A stretch of 64,000 bases of DNA from CAYYMD01 sp964472875. Its GTDB lineage: Bacteria; Planctomycetota; Phycisphaerae; SM23-33. Position 1 is the first letter of the stretch; each line of letters starts with the position of its first letter. Shown here in pieces: positions 17,951-26,502 of the stretch. Position numbers and translations under genes: made by a program. A model generated the notes under the pieces. The model was not told the DNA's origin, ran no database searches, and was given only the letters and a program-made list of their open reading frames with translations. The DNA lies in assembly GCA_964472875.1 (NCBI GenBank), contig CAYYMD010000005.1, positions 1 through 64,000 of the forward strand, given 5' to 3'.

Positions 17951-18619
17951 ATGATACAGATGAGCCGTCGGATGTATATTCTTACAGGCATAGCCGTAGT
18001 GCTGGCCTGTGTTGCGGTGTGGACTCTGCTGACGGGAGAGGATATAAATGTAGATGACCCGATCCTGGCCAAAGTTTTGCGCCTGGAGCAGGAAGGCGAT
18101 GTGGAAGCGCTTGCCCAAGCAGCCGGGGACGATAACACCCATCTTGCCGCCGAGGCCACAAAGGCCCTGGGGCGCATGGAAGTTGAAACCATACCACACG
18201 TGAAGGAATCCCTGAAAGACCGTCGCCAAAGGGTGCGCGAGGCGGCGGCGGGCGCGATTGGAAACATGGGCAGGCCCGCCGTGAGAAAATATCCCGGGGT
18301 AGTCGCCGACCTCGCACGGGTGGCGATGAATGACGACTCGGTGAATGTCAGGGCTTCGGCTGTGACTGCCCTCGGCAAGATGCGGGCCCACGAACACATG
18401 GAGGCGCTGCTGTCGGCCATGGACGATCCGGACGCTGCGGTCCGCGGGCGGGCGGCAAAGGCCGTTTCCAGGATTATCGGACGCGAATACGGCTTCAGGG
18501 CGAGCGCGCCGCGGGACCGGCGCCGCCAAGTTATTAAAAAGATCAGGGGCATCTGGCCGGAAATCGAACCCTATATCCGCGAGTATTATTCCGAGGAATC
18601 ACATCGCTGGAATGATTAA
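17951..18619 (+). CDS. Membrane-anchored HEAT-repeat protein
   Basis: 222 residues. One N-terminal membrane helix (YILTGIAVVLACVAVWTLL) is followed by about four HEAT/PBS-lyase-type helical repeats: LAAEATKALGRMEVETIPHV, VREAAAGAIGNMGRPAVRKY, VRASAVTALGKMRAHEHMEA and VRGRAAKAVSRIIGREYG. These repeats bind proteins; no catalytic residues are seen. It is 54 bases after the prepilin-like gene, suggesting one transcript. It probably projects a scaffold domain outside the cytoplasmic membrane. Confidence 0.75.
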   Translation: MIQMSRRMYILTGIAVVLACVAVWTLLTGEDINVDDPILAKVLRLEQEGDVEALAQAAGDDNTHLAAEATKALGRMEVETIPHVKESLKDRRQRVREAAAGAIGNMGRPAVRKYPGVVADLARVAMNDDSVNVRASAVTALGKMRAHEHMEALLSAMDDPDAAVRGRAAKAVSRIIGREYGFRASAPRDRRRQVIKKIRGIWPEIEPYIREYYSEESHRWND

Positions 18620-18648
18620 CTTAACCCTGTCGCAATGGGTCATAGCAA

Positions 18649-18945
18649 CCGGAGATTTTACCTGCTGCGCTTCGGTCTGCGCCTGACTGGGGTGATAACT
18701 ACTATCCGGGGCCCTGTTGCATCTCAGAGTTGAGACCGCGATTTGCCGCTGTACTTGCGGCGGAGGCGCTTAAGTATATCCAGGGCGGCCATTTGGATAA
18801 CCGACGACCTGCCCGCCGACTGGTTTTCAAAAAGGTTGGCAGGCGGGTTCGTTCCATATGCTTAGATTTTTTTTGGCGCGGTAAGTCAAGTCGCGAGGCA
18901 GTTGCGCCAGCTGCACAATGGTGCTGCAATGGCCGATGGTTATAG
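18649..18945 (+). pseudogene. Possible decayed coding remnant (ThiF/MoeB-tail-like)
   Basis: In the 565-base gap before the URO-D gene one plus frame stays open after a TAG at about 18646 and reads PDWGDNYYPGPC, then RFAAVLAAEALKYIQGG, then RRLVFKKVGRRVRS. The central segment resembles the conserved C-terminal helix of ThiF/MoeB/HesA adenylyltransferases, and the composition looks protein-like. There is no start codon with a ribosome-binding site and the rest of such a protein is missing. I treat it as a possible gene remnant at low confidence. Confidence 0.25.
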
Positions 18946-19184
18946 CCGTGACCAAGTCACGAAAACGGTCCTATGCAGGTCCGACGAAGTGCTTGCATAT
19001 GTGGTGAAAAAATTTTTTAACTTCCGCCGGAATCTCGCCGATGGTGGATTCCGGCGCGCCGGGATTCCTTCAATAAGTCTTTCTGCAAAAATGCCATATC
19101 AGCAGTTGCAGCCGCGTTTATTTTGTGCTAATCACCATCGATATTTCCTAAGTGGGGAAGTTTGGAGATATGGAGAGTAAATTA
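18946..19184. other. Non-coding leader region of the URO-D/SSS/GH38 operon
   Basis: No convincing gene. It contains one copy of the CCGGCGCGCCGG palindromic repeat (19051-19062) and AT-rich sequence before the operon start. A promoter is expected here, but I could not single out -35 and -10 boxes. Confidence 0.4.
19047..19066. repeat. Dispersed GC palindrome, copy 1
   Basis: Core CCGGCGCGCCGG with flanks ATT..GATT. It differs from the perfect copy at 25994-26013 by a single base in the left arm. It lies upstream of the URO-D gene. Confidence 0.6.
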
Positions 19185-20249
19185 ATGAATCACAAAGAAC
19201 GCGTGCATACAGCTATACGTCACGAAATACCTGACATTACGCCCAAAGGCGATTTGGCAATCGAGGAAAAGCTTATTCGCAGCATTATCGGTCGGGTCCA
19301 TTACGGGCGGATGAGCGCTAACGAGCGACTGCTTGCGACCTGGAACCGCCTGGGCGCCGACCTGGTCAACATACATGAGTTCCCGATGGAACGGGTCGGG
19401 CGGACTGATTCGGGAAGTCCTATATTCCGCTCTGTTCTGGGCGACGAACATGTCATGGCGCCGGGCGCCTGCCGACTGCACCGGCCTGCAATGTCCGACA
19501 TCGCGGAGGCCGAGCGATATGAAACCCCGGATGCCTCAACATGCAAAAGCGACTCTCTGGACTGGTTCGTCGCCAACAGCGATCTGTTTGTCTTCGCCCA
19601 GATCATGGGCCCGGTAAGCGCTCTGGACTGGATGCTGGGCACGGAGGATTTCCTCGTATATTGCATGACCGAAACGAATTCCGTCCGGGACCTGATGGAG
19701 AAGGTAGCCAACTACGAAATCACTCGGGCTAAAATTTTTCTCGACCACGGCGCCGATGCGATTATGATTACTGACGACATCGCATACAACGGCGGATTAT
19801 TCCTGCCGCCGAGGATTATGGAAGAATTGGTTTGGGATCTGTACGTTCACATGTTGAGCGAGATAAAGAACTGTCACAAAGCGCCGGTTTTTTTGCACAC
19901 CGATGGCGATATCCGCGAGGTGCTTGGGAACATAGTCAAATGTGGATTTGACGGTCTGCATTCGCTGCAACCTAGCGCAGGCATGGACATAGTGCAGGTC
20001 AAGCGCGACTTTGGCAATCGGCTTTGCCTGATGGGCAATATGGACCTGAATCACCTTATGCCTTATGGTGCGCCGGAAGAGGTAAGCAGGCAGGCAAAGT
20101 GGTTGTGCGAAACTATTGGCGGCAACGGCGGTTTCATTCTCGCAACGTGTAATGTGCTGACCGGTGCAATCCCACTTGAAAACGTTTACGCCATGTATGG
20201 GGTTTCACCGCCGGACGGCAGTGAAACAGCCACCAGGAAAAATACATGA
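19185..20249 (+). CDS. Uroporphyrinogen-decarboxylase (URO-D) superfamily protein, not HemE
   Basis: 354 residues from the ATG at 19185 (GGAGAG seven bases upstream); ATG at 19170 and GTG at 19152 are alternatives. It has a URO-D-type barrel with LHTDGDIREVLGNIVKCGFD, GLHSLQPSAGMDI and RLCLMGNMDLNHL. The arginine-rich N-terminal motif of true HemE is absent, so haem synthesis is unlikely. The zinc-binding His-x-Cys of MtaA/CmuA methyltransferases is also not obvious (the site reads HTD). Such paralogues are expanded near sugar-use genes in Planctomycetota and Lentisphaerae with unknown role. It overlaps the symporter gene by ATGA, implying a function tied to the transported compound. Confidence 0.82.
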   Translation: MNHKERVHTAIRHEIPDITPKGDLAIEEKLIRSIIGRVHYGRMSANERLLATWNRLGADLVNIHEFPMERVGRTDSGSPIFRSVLGDEHVMAPGACRLHRPAMSDIAEAERYETPDASTCKSDSLDWFVANSDLFVFAQIMGPVSALDWMLGTEDFLVYCMTETNSVRDLMEKVANYEITRAKIFLDHGADAIMITDDIAYNGGLFLPPRIMEELVWDLYVHMLSEIKNCHKAPVFLHTDGDIREVLGNIVKCGFDGLHSLQPSAGMDIVQVKRDFGNRLCLMGNMDLNHLMPYGAPEEVSRQAKWLCETIGGNGGFILATCNVLTGAIPLENVYAMYGVSPPDGSETATRKNT

Positions 20250-22078
20250 CCATAATCGATACAATTGTAATAGTTTTGTATTTAATAGGCATCGTTGCGG
20301 TGGGAGTGTATTTCTACCGCCTTTCGTCGAGGGGGACGCGGGCCTACTTCTTAGGGGGCAATAAGCTGCCGTGGTGGGCACTTGCAGCATCGGGCTCCGC
20401 GTCAAACTATGATGTGACAGGAACAATGTTCCTGGTCTCGCTGTTTTACGTAGTCGGGCTACGTAGTTTCTGGATGCTGTGGAGTTGGCAGTTCATGTCT
20501 GCGGCATTCCTGATGTCCTATATGGCTATATGGATCCGACGAACGAGGGTTATGACGGCCGTGGAACTTCTTCACATCCGCTTCGGAGCGGGCCCCGGTG
20601 GACGCATGGCTCGCACAGCCGGGGCCGTGTTAATGGTTACATTCCTGGTTTTCTCGATAGGTTATGCATTCGTAGGTATAAGCAAGTTCCTGCCCCACGT
20701 GATCCCGGAATGGATACCCGGCAACGGGCGAATATGGGCGGTCGTGATAATGCTGTTGACTACCGTGTACGTAACAGTGGGCGGCCTATCCGGCGTTGTG
20801 GTAACCGACCTCATACAGGCCGTGCTGATGAGCGTGGGCGGGATTCTTGTAGGGGTAATTGTTTTCATGAAACTCGACCTCTCAACCGTAGCCACCCTGC
20901 ACGAACGTTTCGATACCAATATGCTTCCGCAGGCACAACTGTCGATGCCCCCCGGATATGAAACATGGAATGACTTTGGCATCCTGTGCCTGTTCTGGTT
21001 TGCCGCTGGACTGTTGCTGAACATGAGCGGAGCCGGCGGACACTACCAGGAGCAAAGGTTTCTCGCTACAAGGTCGGCGGGCGACTCCGCTCGCGCAGGT
21101 TGTGCATGGGGCATTTTTCTGATTCCACGCTGGGCCATGGTCGCCGGCTTCTGCTACATCGCTGCGACGGGAATGGCCGGCGCAGACGACCCGGAGCAGA
21201 TTCTGCCGGTTGTGTTAATGGAAATGATTCCCGCCGGTCTTCGCGGCCTGCTTCTGGCGGCTTTTCTTGCGGCATTCATGTCCACATTCAGCTCTTACGT
21301 CAACGCTGCGGCTTCAATGGTTATCCGTGACCTGCTGCATCCTTTCATGCCGCGGATGAAAGACAGAAGCCAGGTTCTGGCTGGTTATATTGTCAGCGTA
21401 ATGGCGGTTGCCTTAGGCATAATAATCGGCTTTAACGCCGAATCGATTAAAAATATATGGGTCTGGATGATTATCGGGCTTATAGGCGGTTCTTTGATAC
21501 CGAACGTGCTGCGCTGGCACTGGCACAGATTGAACGGATGGGGTTACTCTGCAGGTATATTCCTGGGCCTGATAACTGCGATGGCGGTGCGGTGCGGCCT
21601 GTTCGGCAAGGACCCTGCCGAGTATGTTTACGCACCGGTGGTCTGGATTATGACCTTGATCGGATGTGTGGCGGGATCACTTCTGACCCGCCCGGCGCCC
21701 ACAAAGGTGCTGGAACGCTTCTACCGGACAGTCAGGCCGTTCGGATTCTGGGGGCCGGTCAAGAGGAAGGTCAATGCCACACCTCCTATCGGCGGCGTGG
21801 ATTCTTCGCCCCTGCGCATAGCAGGTAATGTAGTGGTGGCTACAGTCAGTCTTATCAGCGCTTTCCTGGCCACATTTTTTATCGTGGGACATTATCTGCT
21901 GGCATCGATAATAACATTAATCACGGCTCTAACCGGTAGTGTTATACTCTATTTAACCTGGTACCGCCCGCTGGTTGCCGGTGAAAAGACCATAGATGAT
22001 CCGCAGAAGCGGGAAAGCGAGAACACCGTCCGCTATTTTAAGATTAATCCTGAAGACTCTGAAGGCCGTAATCAATGA
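20246..22078 (+). CDS. Sodium:solute symporter (SSS family)
   Basis: 610 residues with about 13 hydrophobic helices, starting IDTIVIVLYLIGIVAVGVYF and including the SSS-family segment LPWWALAASGSASNYDVTG and the conserved GLLLAAFLAAFMSTFSSYVN. The long C-terminal tail (about 490-610) has two further helices and a charged end. SSS carriers import sugars, amino acids or vitamins with Na+. The position between the URO-D-family and GH38 genes, with ATGA overlaps on both sides, points to a sugar or a mannose-containing product as substrate (inference). Confidence 0.9.
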   Translation: MTIIDTIVIVLYLIGIVAVGVYFYRLSSRGTRAYFLGGNKLPWWALAASGSASNYDVTGTMFLVSLFYVVGLRSFWMLWSWQFMSAAFLMSYMAIWIRRTRVMTAVELLHIRFGAGPGGRMARTAGAVLMVTFLVFSIGYAFVGISKFLPHVIPEWIPGNGRIWAVVIMLLTTVYVTVGGLSGVVVTDLIQAVLMSVGGILVGVIVFMKLDLSTVATLHERFDTNMLPQAQLSMPPGYETWNDFGILCLFWFAAGLLLNMSGAGGHYQEQRFLATRSAGDSARAGCAWGIFLIPRWAMVAGFCYIAATGMAGADDPEQILPVVLMEMIPAGLRGLLLAAFLAAFMSTFSSYVNAAASMVIRDLLHPFMPRMKDRSQVLAGYIVSVMAVALGIIIGFNAESIKNIWVWMIIGLIGGSLIPNVLRWHWHRLNGWGYSAGIFLGLITAMAVRCGLFGKDPAEYVYAPVVWIMTLIGCVAGSLLTRPAPTKVLERFYRTVRPFGFWGPVKRKVNATPPIGGVDSSPLRIAGNVVVATVSLISAFLATFFIVGHYLLASIITLITALTGSVILYLTWYRPLVAGEKTIDDPQKRESENTVRYFKINPEDSEGRNQ

Positions 22079-25000
22079 AACAAACAAAAGGCATAGAGAA
22101 AATAATCGACAAGTGGCGCGGACTAATCAAGAGTAAAAAGCGGGCTATTATCAGTTTTGAAGAAATTATCCAAGGCCGCATAGAATCACTGAAACCCTGG
22201 ATATATCCCGACAGCGAACCACTGGAGGGGTGGACTTACCGGCAGTTTAAATATGACCGCCACGGCAATCGCACCTTTGTGGATGACGAATGGCGGCCGA
22301 TCCGTCCCGGCGATACCTGGGGCGGCGAGGACATGAGCGCCTATTTCCGCTGCAAGGCCTCTATTCCAGAACGGTTCAGGGGCAGAACCGTAGTGCTCAA
22401 ATTATATTTTAGCGGAGACGGCCTGCTCAGAGTCAACGGCGACGCATTCCACGGTCTAGACCCGTTTCGCGACACTATATTTATGACCGAAAACGCCCAA
22501 GGTGACGAGTGCTTCGACTTGGAAGCGGAATCGTACATTATGTGGCACTTCGGCGAGGGCACCGTTAAACATTTTGAAATCTCACAGTGGGCCGTTTTTG
22601 ACCGAGAGCTTCACGAGGCGTATTGGGATCTAAAGACCGTTTTCAACCTAATGATGTCGGAGAAGACAAACCCTGATGTCGTTAATTTTATCCGCAAGCA
22701 CCTGGACGACTCCACCCGTCACATCGATCAGCGATGCGAAGACGGGGCGACAGTGCGTGAAATGGCGGTCCGGGCCCGGAAAATTATAAGAGAGAAAGTA
22801 TATTCCTGCGACAGTTTCCGCCACGAGGGACTCTTGCACCTTACCGGCAATTCTCATCTTGATCTTGTTTACCTTTGGACACACGCTGAGTTTATCCGCA
22901 AGATAGGGCGCTCCCACGCCACGGCCCTGCGGCTGATGGAGCGATACCCCGAATACATATTTACCCAAAGTCAGCCCCACATGTATGATCAAATGAAGCG
23001 CCACTACCCGGAACTTTTCGAACAGGTTAAGCGGCGAATCGCCGAGGGTCGCTGGGAGGCCATAGGAGCGTTCTGGGTCGAGCCGGATTGCAACCTGATA
23101 TCCGGGGAGTCAATGGTTCGCCAGATTATGCATGGTGTTGCCTATTACCAGAAAGAGTTCGGAGTCACGCCGCGGACCGCGTGGATTCCGGATGTCTTCG
23201 GCAACGCCTGGACCATGCCACAAATACTCGTCAAGTGCGGCCTGGAGTTCTTCGTAACGCACAAGATGAGCATCTGGAACGACACCAATGCGTGGACAAA
23301 GAACGTGTTCTGGTGGGAGGGCCCCGACGGATCACGTATATTCTCGCACGTGCCCACCACACATTTTATCGGAACGGCAGAACCGGACCACTTGCAGGAG
23401 CACTGGGAAAGATTCTCCGATAAAGTGGAAATCGGCGAGTCCCTTTACTGCTATGGGTGGGGCGACGGCGGTGGCGGTCCGGATGCGGAAATGCTGGAAT
23501 ATTGCTGTCGTTACAGGTCGCTGCCGGGGCTCGTTCCATGCCGCAACTCCACGGTTGAGGATGCTCTGGAAAGCATGCGCGAGCGAGCCGAAAATGCCGA
23601 TATACCTGTTATCAACGACGAACTCTACCTCGAAGAACATCGTGGCGTTAACACCACCAAGGGGCGACTCAAGAAATTGAACCGCTACTGCGAGCATCTG
23701 TACCGCAAGGCCGAATTGTTCAACTGTTTCTGCCGCGTTGCGTATCCGGCTGAAAGACTCCGTCAGGGCTGGCGGGAAGTTCTCGTCAACCAATTCCACG
23801 ATTCACTGCCGGGGACACATGACTCGCGTTCTTACCTAGACATTCTGGAGTCCTATGACAGGGCGGTCGCCATTGGTCGGCAAGAGCTTCAAAATGCCCT
23901 GGAAGACATCATATCGCAAATCGACACCGACGGTCCGGGCCGGGCAGCCGTGATCTTCAATTCACTGCCGGCACCGCGGGACACCCGCGTCTCGATCCCG
24001 TGCGAACTTCCGGCCGCAACCGTGCTGGACCGCCGAGGAAATGAGATCCCCTGCCAGTTCAGCACAGATTACCAAACGCACCAGCGAACACTTGAGTTTG
24101 AAGTAACCGATTTGCCTCCTGTTGGTTATGAGGTTTACCATATATTGGACAAACAGGAGGGTACGCACCGACCACGTCTCGAGTGTTACTATGGAGACAA
24201 TGGTGAGATAATCCTCAATAACGAGCATATTCGAGCGGTAATCGATCAGGAGGGATGTATTGCCTCTCTGACGGACAAAAGCACCGGACGCGAGTTCATA
24301 GATACCCGCCGACGGGCAAACGTTTTCAAGCTTTACGAGGACATCCCCGGTACGTTCGATGCCTGGGACATAGAGGAACACTACACCAGCCACGAGTTCG
24401 ACATGGGCACTGCCAAGGTGGCCATTCTTGAACAGGGTCCAGTAAAGGCGGTGGTCGAGGTCAACCGTTGTTTCCGTAATTCGCAACTTCGGCAGCAAAT
24501 AGTACTGGGTGCGCAGGCCCGTCGCTTGGACTTTTGTACGTGGGTGGACTGGAAAGAACAGCGCAAACTGCTGAAGGTGCGTTTCCATACAAATATTCGC
24601 AGCCGAACGGCTACATATGACATCCCCTACGGAAACATTGAACGCCCTACTACAAGGAACAATTCTTACGAGGCCGCCAAGTTTGAAGTACCCGGCCACG
24701 AGTGGATGGACCTTTCACAGGCCGATAGGGGCCTGAGCCTGCTGACAGATTCTAAATACGGATACGAGGCGCTCGGCTGTATGATATCGCTGTCGCTACT
24801 GAAAGGCCCCTTGTACCCAGACCCAACCTCGGATCAGGAGGAACATTACTTCACGTATTCATTGTATCCCCACGCAGACGGATGGCGGCGAACGGATACG
24901 ATAGGGCAGGCCGCCGATTTGAACGACCCTGTGGAAGTTGTTATGTCCGAGCCGCATACGGGGCAAGCTCCCACCAGACGTTCATTTCTTCGGATGCAGG

Positions 25001-25254
25001 GTGAAGGCGTTACGCTGGAGGCAGTCAAGCAGGCCGAGAATGCCGATGGTGTAATTGTGCGCGTGGTCGAGCGACATGGCGGTGAGAAAACCGTTACACT
25101 CGAATTGTATGGAAATTTCGGATCAGTTTGCGAGTGCGACCTTCTTGAACGTGATGGGCAACCTCTGTCCAAAAATGCGGCCGGAAAAGTGTCGCTGGCT
25201 ATCCGTCCCTACGAGATAAAGACACTGAGATTCACCAACGGACCTGCCGACTGA
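22075..25254 (+). CDS. GH38 alpha-mannosidase
   Basis: 1059 residues, about the usual length for bacterial class II alpha-mannosidases. An N-terminal accessory sandwich (about 40-190) leads to the catalytic barrel with the zinc-site motif GNSHLDLVYLW, the substrate motif WVEPDCNLISGES and the nucleophile Asp373 in WIPDVFGNAW. NQFHDSLPGTH follows in the helical domain and C-terminal beta domains run to the end (IRPYEIKTLRF). There is no signal peptide, so it probably acts in the cytoplasm on imported mannosides. That fits its ATGA coupling to the symporter gene. Linkage preference cannot be read from sequence. Confidence 0.93.
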   Translation: MKQTKGIEKIIDKWRGLIKSKKRAIISFEEIIQGRIESLKPWIYPDSEPLEGWTYRQFKYDRHGNRTFVDDEWRPIRPGDTWGGEDMSAYFRCKASIPERFRGRTVVLKLYFSGDGLLRVNGDAFHGLDPFRDTIFMTENAQGDECFDLEAESYIMWHFGEGTVKHFEISQWAVFDRELHEAYWDLKTVFNLMMSEKTNPDVVNFIRKHLDDSTRHIDQRCEDGATVREMAVRARKIIREKVYSCDSFRHEGLLHLTGNSHLDLVYLWTHAEFIRKIGRSHATALRLMERYPEYIFTQSQPHMYDQMKRHYPELFEQVKRRIAEGRWEAIGAFWVEPDCNLISGESMVRQIMHGVAYYQKEFGVTPRTAWIPDVFGNAWTMPQILVKCGLEFFVTHKMSIWNDTNAWTKNVFWWEGPDGSRIFSHVPTTHFIGTAEPDHLQEHWERFSDKVEIGESLYCYGWGDGGGGPDAEMLEYCCRYRSLPGLVPCRNSTVEDALESMRERAENADIPVINDELYLEEHRGVNTTKGRLKKLNRYCEHLYRKAELFNCFCRVAYPAERLRQGWREVLVNQFHDSLPGTHDSRSYLDILESYDRAVAIGRQELQNALEDIISQIDTDGPGRAAVIFNSLPAPRDTRVSIPCELPAATVLDRRGNEIPCQFSTDYQTHQRTLEFEVTDLPPVGYEVYHILDKQEGTHRPRLECYYGDNGEIILNNEHIRAVIDQEGCIASLTDKSTGREFIDTRRRANVFKLYEDIPGTFDAWDIEEHYTSHEFDMGTAKVAILEQGPVKAVVEVNRCFRNSQLRQQIVLGAQARRLDFCTWVDWKEQRKLLKVRFHTNIRSRTATYDIPYGNIERPTTRNNSYEAAKFEVPGHEWMDLSQADRGLSLLTDSKYGYEALGCMISLSLLKGPLYPDPTSDQEEHYFTYSLYPHADGWRRTDTIGQAADLNDPVEVVMSEPHTGQAPTRRSFLRMQGEGVTLEAVKQAENADGVIVRVVERHGGEKTVTLELYGNFGSVCECDLLERDGQPLSKNAAGKVSLAIRPYEIKTLRFTNGPAD

Positions 25255-25375
25255 CACCCACGAGACTCCGCCTTCAATAATAACCATAACCAAAACTAAT
25301 AAATCTTTTCCGAGCCGATTGCTCTGGCTGTAAATGACTGCCGCAAGGGGAATAAACTGCCATGGTTTAAAACCA

Positions 25376-25393
25376 CGTAGCATTGCTGCTACG
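25376..25393. repeat. Perfect 6-bp hairpin after the GH38 operon
   Basis: CGTAGC, a six-base loop, then GCTACG, 120 bases after the GH38 stop. There is no T-tract, so it is not a classical terminator. Confidence 0.4.
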
Positions 25394-25993
25394 GATTTCG
25401 CCCGTCCGCCTGCTCCAAAGTGGTTTGGGATTTGGGTATTTGGGATTTGTTTCGCATTTCGATATCAGTATTTCGGATTTTCATATTCTCCCATCCGGCC
25501 GTGTTTGTAAGCGCCCACTGTCAAGGGGGGGATGTTTTTTTCAATATGTTGCGTTATTATCCCCGCATTCACATGCGACAGCGGGGGCTTACTAAAATTA
25601 CAAAAAACGCGTGCGGCCCTGCGGCCGAATTACGAATGACGAAATTCGAATGTCGAATCAATGACGAATGCACGAATTACGAAACAAATCCGAAATCCCG
25701 ACGGGACCTTTGGGCCCGGAGGGGCCGTCGGTCCGAAATTCGAAATATGTTTATCCCCTGCATCCCTGCTGATTTGCGCGCGCAGTTTGTCCGCGGAATC
25801 GGCCATAGCGCCCGAAAAAATAAAATTTTTTATGTCTTCTCCCGGCCGTGGGTTACGAATTCCGCATACGCCCAACAGGCGCGGTTTGCGCGCGCAAAGG
25901 CGTTGTTTCGTCCAAGTATGGAGGGAAAAGTAAAAACTTAAAACTAAAAACTGAAAACTTAAATGCTGCCCGTCGCCATGGTGAAAAATGACC

Positions 25994-26013
25994 AATCCCG
26001 GCGCGCCGGGATT
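25994..26013. repeat. Dispersed GC palindrome, copy 2 (perfect 20-bp)
   Basis: AATCCCGGCG followed by its exact reverse complement CGCCGGGATT. Related copies lie at 19047-19066 (one mismatch) and 29036-29051 (one mismatch). All three are intergenic. Confidence 0.65.
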
Positions 26014-26401
26014 CCCAATGTCCAATTTCCTTACAAAAAACGCCGCGGGGCGGGCGGATCTGAAATCTCAAATTTTAAATTTCAAATTCTTGTCTGCTGT
26101 CTGCCTCGAAAAAGCGCGGCTTTTGAGAGGATCGCGGGTCAGAATTATGATTAACCACTGCAATACATACACTTACGAATTTCTGTCAAGGGTAAAAAAC
26201 GCGCAATATCGCGCAAAAAGGTCTAAAAACCTGCAACAGCCCGGCACAACGCGCAAAAAACCGGCAATTCCTGAAATAACTTACAAAGACGAGCAATACA
26301 GGCCCGAGTTCCAAGTTCCTCGCAAACGTCTTGAACGCACAGCCGGGCGAAAATACTTGCTCCCTGCGCTGAATTTGTTAATTTTACATTAATCGCAAAT
26401 G

Positions 26402-26432
26402 CTCGTATCGGTAACGGGCCCGCCGGTACGAG
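26402..26432 (+). promoter_or_regulatory. 10-bp-stem hairpin in the GH95 leader
   Basis: CTCGTATCGG pairs with CCGGTACGAG across an 11-base loop, with one T-G wobble. It lies 71 bases before the GH95 start and could be a leader structure or the terminator-like end of an upstream transcript. No T-run follows. Confidence 0.4.
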
Positions 26433-26502
26433 AATTATTCACGGGGCCTGAATAAATTGGCGATAAAATGGTTCGTTTAACCGCCGCCAGGAAAGGTCAA
26501 TT

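Larger units (their letters stand above)
25255..26502. other. 1.2-kb non-coding stretch rich in hairpins and word-like repeats
   Basis: Several short frames are open but none has a domain. The region holds a perfect hairpin (25376-25393), a perfect 20-base palindrome (25994-26013) and AT-rich blocks made of repeated words such as GAATTACGAA, GGATTTG and AAATTTCAAATT (25425-25490, 25625-25690, 25930-25970, 26058-26092). GCGCAA words recur at 26200-26265, and a 10-bp-stem hairpin lies at 26402-26432. It separates the GH38 operon from the GH95 gene. Confidence 0.6.

Noticed and set aside
19185..20249. True uroporphyrinogen decarboxylase HemE
   Set aside because: The N-terminal arginine-rich catalytic motif of HemE is missing and the neighbours are sugar-use genes.
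25255..26502. CRISPR array in the repeat-rich spacer
   Set aside because: The repeated words differ in length and spacing, no constant repeat with unique spacers is present, and no cas gene is in the window.
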